A DNA stretch of 50,795 bases from a virus, in the IMG/VR virus record IMGVR_UViG_3300048592_000287, positions 1 through 50,795 of that record; one strand, given 5' to 3'. Below, in pieces: positions 47,857-50,795 of the stretch; the stretch's first letter is position 1; every line of letters begins with the position of its first letter. The position numbers were made by a program, and so were the translations under genes. The notes under the pieces are model-generated. The model did not search any database, was not told the origin of the DNA, and saw only the letters and a program-made list of their open reading frames with translations.

Positions 47857-48138
47857 ATGATGCCAAAAATCGTCTCGTGCCCTTTCCGGGCAACGGTTGA
47901 CGCCTATCAGGCTGGCGTGTTCGACGCCGCAGAACTGGCCCGCGAGATGGGTCACGCCGACGCGAAGGGGCGGATGATGATCTACCGCCGCCTGGTAGGA
48001 CCGAGCCCGGCTATCCCGCCCGAGGAATCGTGGCGCATGTATGAGGCCGCACGCCGAATCGAACAGAGGAAGCGCGATGCCACACGGACGAAGACGTCGC
48101 GTTCGCCGCGGCGATCTGCGATCGAGGGACGAGCATGA
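47857..48138 (+). CDS. Small basic early protein, possibly HTH (93 aa)
   Basis: A 93-residue protein. Residues 8-50 (FRATVDAYQAGVFDAAELAREMGHADAKGRMMIYRRLVG) could form a helix-turn-helix of the small repressor type. The rest is basic with Lys/Arg/Ser/Thr. No family identified with confidence. The start follows AAGGAGGA, the best Shine-Dalgarno in the window, suggesting efficient translation as the first early gene. The stop overlaps the next ATG (ATGA). Confidence 0.55.
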   Translation: MMPKIVSCPFRATVDAYQAGVFDAAELAREMGHADAKGRMMIYRRLVGPSPAIPPEESWRMYEAARRIEQRKRDATRTKTSRSPRRSAIEGRA

Positions 48139-48485
48139 TCGACCTGAACTGCATCAACTCACCATTCGCACTGCCGCCGCGCGATCGCCTCGAAGGAGAC
48201 GAGATCGACGCGGCCGTCATGCTCCACCACGAGCGTCGCATCCTGACAACTGAAGAAGCTGTCGAGGCGATCATTCGCGACAGCGTTCTCGACGACATCG
48301 ATGCGGTTCTCGACGACCTTCACATCGTGCTTCAATCGACGCTGAAACATCACATCAGCGAAAGCACGGAAGACGAGGTCGCCGCCCTCGATTTGCGCCT
48401 GAGTGAATGCGATCGTAAGCGTCTCATCTCAGCTCTCATTGCTCGGATCGCCATCGACTACCACGTCGAGGCGACGGTCGAATGA
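48135..48485 (+). CDS. Hypothetical acidic helical protein (116 aa)
   Basis: Unknown family. The protein is acidic and helical; the C-terminal 70 residues (DDIDAVLDDLHIVLQSTLKHHI, then VAALDLRLSECDRKRLISALIARIAI) look like a four-helix or dimerising arrangement. It is flanked by ATGA overlaps on both sides between two putative DNA-binding proteins, which suggests a modulator role (inference). Confidence 0.6.
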   Translation: MIDLNCINSPFALPPRDRLEGDEIDAAVMLHHERRILTTEEAVEAIIRDSVLDDIDAVLDDLHIVLQSTLKHHISESTEDEVAALDLRLSECDRKRLISALIARIAIDYHVEATVE

Positions 48486-49144
48486 GTGGCACAGGTCGCC
48501 GCCGCGAGTTCGTTCCGGTTCCGGCCGGCGTCTCGCGGCGCATGTCGTTCATCTCTGTCGGCGCTGCGTCACGCATCGCAGGCAGGACAGTTCCAGAACT
48601 TGAGGCGATCGTTGCGAAGGGCAACGGTCCAGACGTCTATCGTGGACCGCGAGACGAGATGATGTTTCGCGAGGCCGACGTGCGCGAGTGGGTTCGCCTG
48701 AGGAGGATTCGCCGCGTCATCGATCGCAGCGCGAGGCGCAAGAGCATTACTGCCGCCGTCGCGCACGCGGAAGCTATTGGATTCACGTCGAAGACGACCG
48801 GCGTTTACTGGTCGCGAAAGAGGCTGTGCTGGGACGTCCGCATTCGATGGGGAGGCGCGCCTCGATTCGTCGGATCATTCGTGGACGAGACCGAAGCGTC
48901 CGCGTGCGCGCTCTCTGCGCTGGCAGCACGGAAGGCCGGCGTGACGTTCGCAGATTTCGCGGCCGGCGACTATGACGAGTCCGTCATCTCGACACGGGCG
49001 GCAGGGCACTTTCCGATGATCGACGACGCGCCGGTGGTGATTCCTCGGGGCGACAGCGCGCGCCCGAATCGAGGCGACGTCTCGCGGATCGTCTCCGAGT
49101 ATTTTGGCCGCGCCACCGAAGAGGGCTCCGATGACGATGCTTGA
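48482..49144 (+). CDS. HTH plus AP2-like DNA-binding protein (220 aa)
   Basis: Residues 22-75 (SFISVGAASRIAGRTVPELEAIVAKG, then YRGPRDEMMFREADVREWVRL) match the MerR/excisionase-type helix-turn-helix with the target-coordinate strand. Residues 103-150 (SKTTGVYWSRKRLCWDVRIRW, then RFVGSFVDETEASACAL) match the AP2 pattern (G-V-x-W, x-W-x-v-R-I, G-x-F-x-x-E-x-E-A). AP2 domains in phages usually ride on HNH endonucleases; here no HNH is present. The protein may regulate the adjoining initiator gene or mark the origin. The C-terminal 70 residues are acidic and unrecognised. Confidence 0.68.
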   Translation: MSGTGRRREFVPVPAGVSRRMSFISVGAASRIAGRTVPELEAIVAKGNGPDVYRGPRDEMMFREADVREWVRLRRIRRVIDRSARRKSITAAVAHAEAIGFTSKTTGVYWSRKRLCWDVRIRWGGAPRFVGSFVDETEASACALSALAARKAGVTFADFAAGDYDESVISTRAAGHFPMIDDAPVVIPRGDSARPNRGDVSRIVSEYFGRATEEGSDDDA

Positions 49145-49232
49145 AATCGCTCCACAAACGACATCGCCCCCGGAGGTGATCCGAGGGCGATGCGGTGACC
49201 AGGGCACTACTCCTGAGCACAGGACAGACGAC
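49145..49232 (+). promoter_or_regulatory. Leader of the replication initiator with a strong hairpin
   Basis: CATCGCCC (49162-49169) pairs with GGGCGATG (49185-49192). After a C/A mismatch, CGGA pairs with TCCG around the loop GGTGA, giving 12 paired bases. Then comes GAGCACAGGACAGACGAC directly before ATG 49233, a version of the recurrent leader. An upstream in-frame ATG (49131) would make this coding. The hairpin and leader argue that translation starts at 49233 and that this is an attenuator or operator region. Confidence 0.55.
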
Positions 49233-50795
49233 ATGCGAGACTCTGACGAGACTCGAGCGCCGATTCGTGACAGTGAGCCGCGCTCGGCTGGCTCGGTGTC
49301 AAGAGGCGAAATGAGAAACTGGTTCCGGATGCCGCGCCTTGATCTCCGCGCGATGACGCCGACTGAGGTCATGGTGTTCCACGCGCTTGCTGCGAGAGCC
49401 GACGCTGGCGGGGTGTGCTGGCCGTCCCAATCGACGATCGCCGACGACTGCCGGGTGAGCGATCGGACGGTGCGAAGCGCGCTAGTCAGCCTTGAGGCCA
49501 AGGGTCTGATCGAGCGATCGAAGCAGCGGTCCGGCGATCACAAAACGATCGCCCCCGATCGCATCGCGCTGTCCGGCTTTTCGATCGTCATGCGGAAAGA
49601 TTCTTCCGCAAGGTGTAACGATTTCGAGGAAACCCAGCTCGCACGGCCCCGGAAGGATTCTTCCGCAAGCTCTGACCATGCGGAAAAATCGCGTCATGTC
49701 ATGCGGAAAGATTCTTCCGCAAGGTGTAACGATTTCGAGGAAACCCAGCTCGCACGGCCCCGGAAGGATTCTTCCGCAAGCTCTGACCATGCGGAAAAAT
49801 CGCGTCATGTCATGCGGAAAGATTCTTCCACCAAACTAGACTTAAGAGAACTAGAATTACCCCCCCCTATAGTCCCCCCCCCACCCCTCCCACTCCGCCC
49901 ACAGATCGAACCAACCGACACGAGCGTCGTTGCATGGTGCATGGATTCGGATTCTCCAGATCATTCGACCCACGCAGACGATCAGGCGAGCAACGAAGAG
50001 CCACACGACGACGCGGAGGGCACTTTGCCTGCCCGTGGCGCCACGATCGCCGCGCGAGTCGTGTCGGTAGTCGATTTGGCGCCAGATCGTCGATCTGAGG
50101 CAATCTGTGGCGATCTAGCGTCGCTCGGAGGTTGCCCACTGCCAGAGGACAAGCCGGCGACGCGAATCGCGAAGACCTCCCTCGCCCGTCGAGCGCAGGC
50201 TGCGTGGAACGCTTTAGCGACGGCTGCGAACAGAGCTACCCCAGGCAGGGGGAGAACCTGGCGGATCGCTACGGAACCCGCGAAGCGCGTCGTCGAGCAT
50301 TTGCACGAGGCGATGATGGCCTCGCCGCCGGCGTTCCGGTGCCTTCCTGTCGAGGCATGGGTTGGAGCTTGCTTCGACCGCATGGCTCGCTCGACGCTCA
50401 TCACCCGGAAGTTTAGCCGCGAATGCCGCGGGCTCGACTGGTTGCCGAAGAGGCAGGGCACTGATCGCAGCGGTGACTTCTTCGCCGCCCGCATCCTCTC
50501 CGGAGAATACGATGACGAGAACAGCGAGTTCGACGACGAGAACAGCGAGTTCGGGAACGTCGGACAGCTCGCCGCCGATCAGTGGGCGGAACTCAAACCG
50601 CGCGTCACGGATCGGCTCTGCGCTCTGGTCGCGGATGACGAGACGAGAGACGACCTCGCCGACTTCCTGTCGAACTACATCGAAGCGAGCGGATACGAGT
50701 TCCGAGGTCAGCATCGCGTCGTCGTGCTGAAACCTCGGCGCGATCAATACGGCGCCGCCCGCGCTTCCGATCTCGCCGCATCGCTTCGCGACACG
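49233..50795 (+). CDS. Replication initiator, lambda O-like organisation (continues at base 1)
   Basis: Open to the window end and completed at 2-184, about 536 residues. Residues 41-96 are a winged helix-turn-helix (MTPTEVMVFHALAARADAGG, then CWPSQSTIADDCRVS, then RTVRSALVSLEAKGLIERS), as in phage initiators of the lambda O and helix-turn-helix-36 type. Residues 119-205 are encoded by the tandem repeats and carry RKDSSA five times (the last as RKDSST), then a Pro-rich linker. The C-terminal part (about 310-536) is helical and would contact the helicase. Downstream is DnaB, as in P22 18/12. Homology is judged from architecture, since O proteins diverge. ATG 49131 in the same frame is an alternative start. 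Confidence 0.8.
   Translation, partial: MRDSDETRAPIRDSEPRSAGSVSRGEMRNWFRMPRLDLRAMTPTEVMVFHALAARADAGGVCWPSQSTIADDCRVSDRTVRSALVSLEAKGLIERSKQRSGDHKTIAPDRIALSGFSIVMRKDSSARCNDFEETQLARPRKDSSASSDHAEKSRHVMRKDSSARCNDFEETQLARPRKDSSASSDHAEKSRHVMRKDSSTKLDLRELELPPPIVPPPPLPLRPQIEPTDTSVVAWCMDSDSPDHSTHADDQASNEEPHDDAEGTLPARGATIAARVVSVVDLAPDRRSEAICGDLASLGGCPLPEDKPATRIAKTSLARRAQAAWNALATAANRATPGRGRTWRIATEPAKRVVEHLHEAMMASPPAFRCLPVEAWVGACFDRMARSTLITRKFSRECRGLDWLPKRQGTDRSGDFFAARILSGEYDDENSEFDDENSEFGNVGQLAADQWAELKPRVTDRLCALVADDETRDDLADFLSNYIEASGYEFRGQHRVVVLKPRRDQYGAARASDLAASLRDT
49587..49829 (+). repeat. Origin-type iterons: two exact 111-bp units plus a partial third
   Basis: A 111-base unit starting at 49590 is repeated exactly at 49701, and 18 bases of a third begin at 49812. 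Each unit holds two dyad-symmetric cores CGGAARGATTCTTCCG. The five cores lie at 49593, 49650, 49704, 49761 and 49815, spaced 57, 54, 57 and 54 bases. Each core is an imperfect palindrome (GCGGAA/TTCCGC around six bases). The array encodes part of the initiator in frame. The binding partner is presumed to be the winged helix of the same gene. Confidence 0.8.
49833..49859. other. AT-rich putative unwinding element next to the iterons
   Basis: AAACTAGACTTAAGAGAACTAGAATTA has 20 A/T of 27 bases in a strongly GC-rich genome and follows the last iteron core directly. In lambda, the AT-rich region next to the O iterons is where the duplex opens. Right after it come two C runs (8 and 9 bases) with TATAGT between. 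Together with the repeats this defines a candidate replication origin. Confidence 0.6.
50660..50795. repeat. Direct terminal repeat, right copy
   Basis: Matches 1-136 with one silent difference (50669 G versus 10 C). With this overlap removed, the circular molecule would be 50,659 bases. Because the single mismatch keeps the amino acid, it looks like variation in the sampled population rather than a sequencing slip. Confidence 0.9.

Noticed and set aside
49482-49808. Minus-strand reading frame with an internal peptide repeat
   Set aside because: It is the reverse image of the initiator repeats. No ribosome-binding site, and every other gene is on the plus strand.
49587-49829. CRISPR-like array
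   Set aside because: Units are 111 bp, identical throughout with no unique spacers, in frame inside a gene and next to no cas genes. Iterons explain them better.

Overview
The window looks like one complete tailed-phage genome (Caudoviricetes, long non-contractile tail). The host appears to be a GC-rich bacterium. The evidence is a full head and tail gene set with a tape-measure protein, all genes on one strand, tight ATGA-type overlaps, and no rRNA, tRNA or housekeeping genes. The first 136 bases reappear as the last 136 bases with one synonymous mismatch, and the last gene runs off the right end and finishes at the left end. The contig is therefore circular or circularly permuted, about 50.66 kb once the overlap is removed. 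I see no integrase, transposase, RNA polymerase, DNA polymerase or recognisable endolysin. The host species cannot be named from the sequence.

Reading around the circle from 47.86 kb: a short early block (two small unknown proteins and an excisionase-type HTH plus AP2-like DNA-binding protein) leads to a replication initiator at 49.2 kb. Inside that gene lies an array of dyad-symmetric repeats followed by an AT-rich patch, the layout of the lambda O gene with its internal origin. The initiator gene crosses the contig junction and is followed by a DnaB-type helicase. A promoter-like site at about 1.7 kb then precedes a recombination module (Fe-S RecB-type nuclease and RecT-like annealing protein) and a run of small accessory genes to about 11.8 kb, including a DUF1064-type nuclease and a LexA-type HTH protein.

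From 11.8 to 16.0 kb lies a DNA-modification block: a cytosine-C5 methyltransferase, an MmcB-like nuclease, and a ParB-domain protein paired with a TET-associated-type glycosyltransferase. I find no TET/JBP dioxygenase. A putative small terminase subunit, three small genes separated by near-identical GC hairpins, and a SNF2-like helicase overlapping a beta-class amino-methyltransferase follow to 20.4 kb.

The late region runs from 21.3 to 47.8 kb: large terminase, a portal fused to a Mu F-like domain, protease with a nested scaffold, decoration and major capsid proteins, Mu-type connector genes, tail tube, tail-assembly chaperones with a candidate -1 frameshift, a 926-residue tape measure, distal tail protein, fiber, and three large tail-tip proteins. 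Set among the tail genes (36.1-40.6 kb) is a run of proteins with signal peptides, lipoprotein motifs or single membrane anchors. These are the best candidates for lysis or envelope functions. Intrinsic terminators at 25.5, 29.1 and 31.5 kb divide the late region. The head module is Mu-like in gene content but has no transposition genes and no tail sheath.
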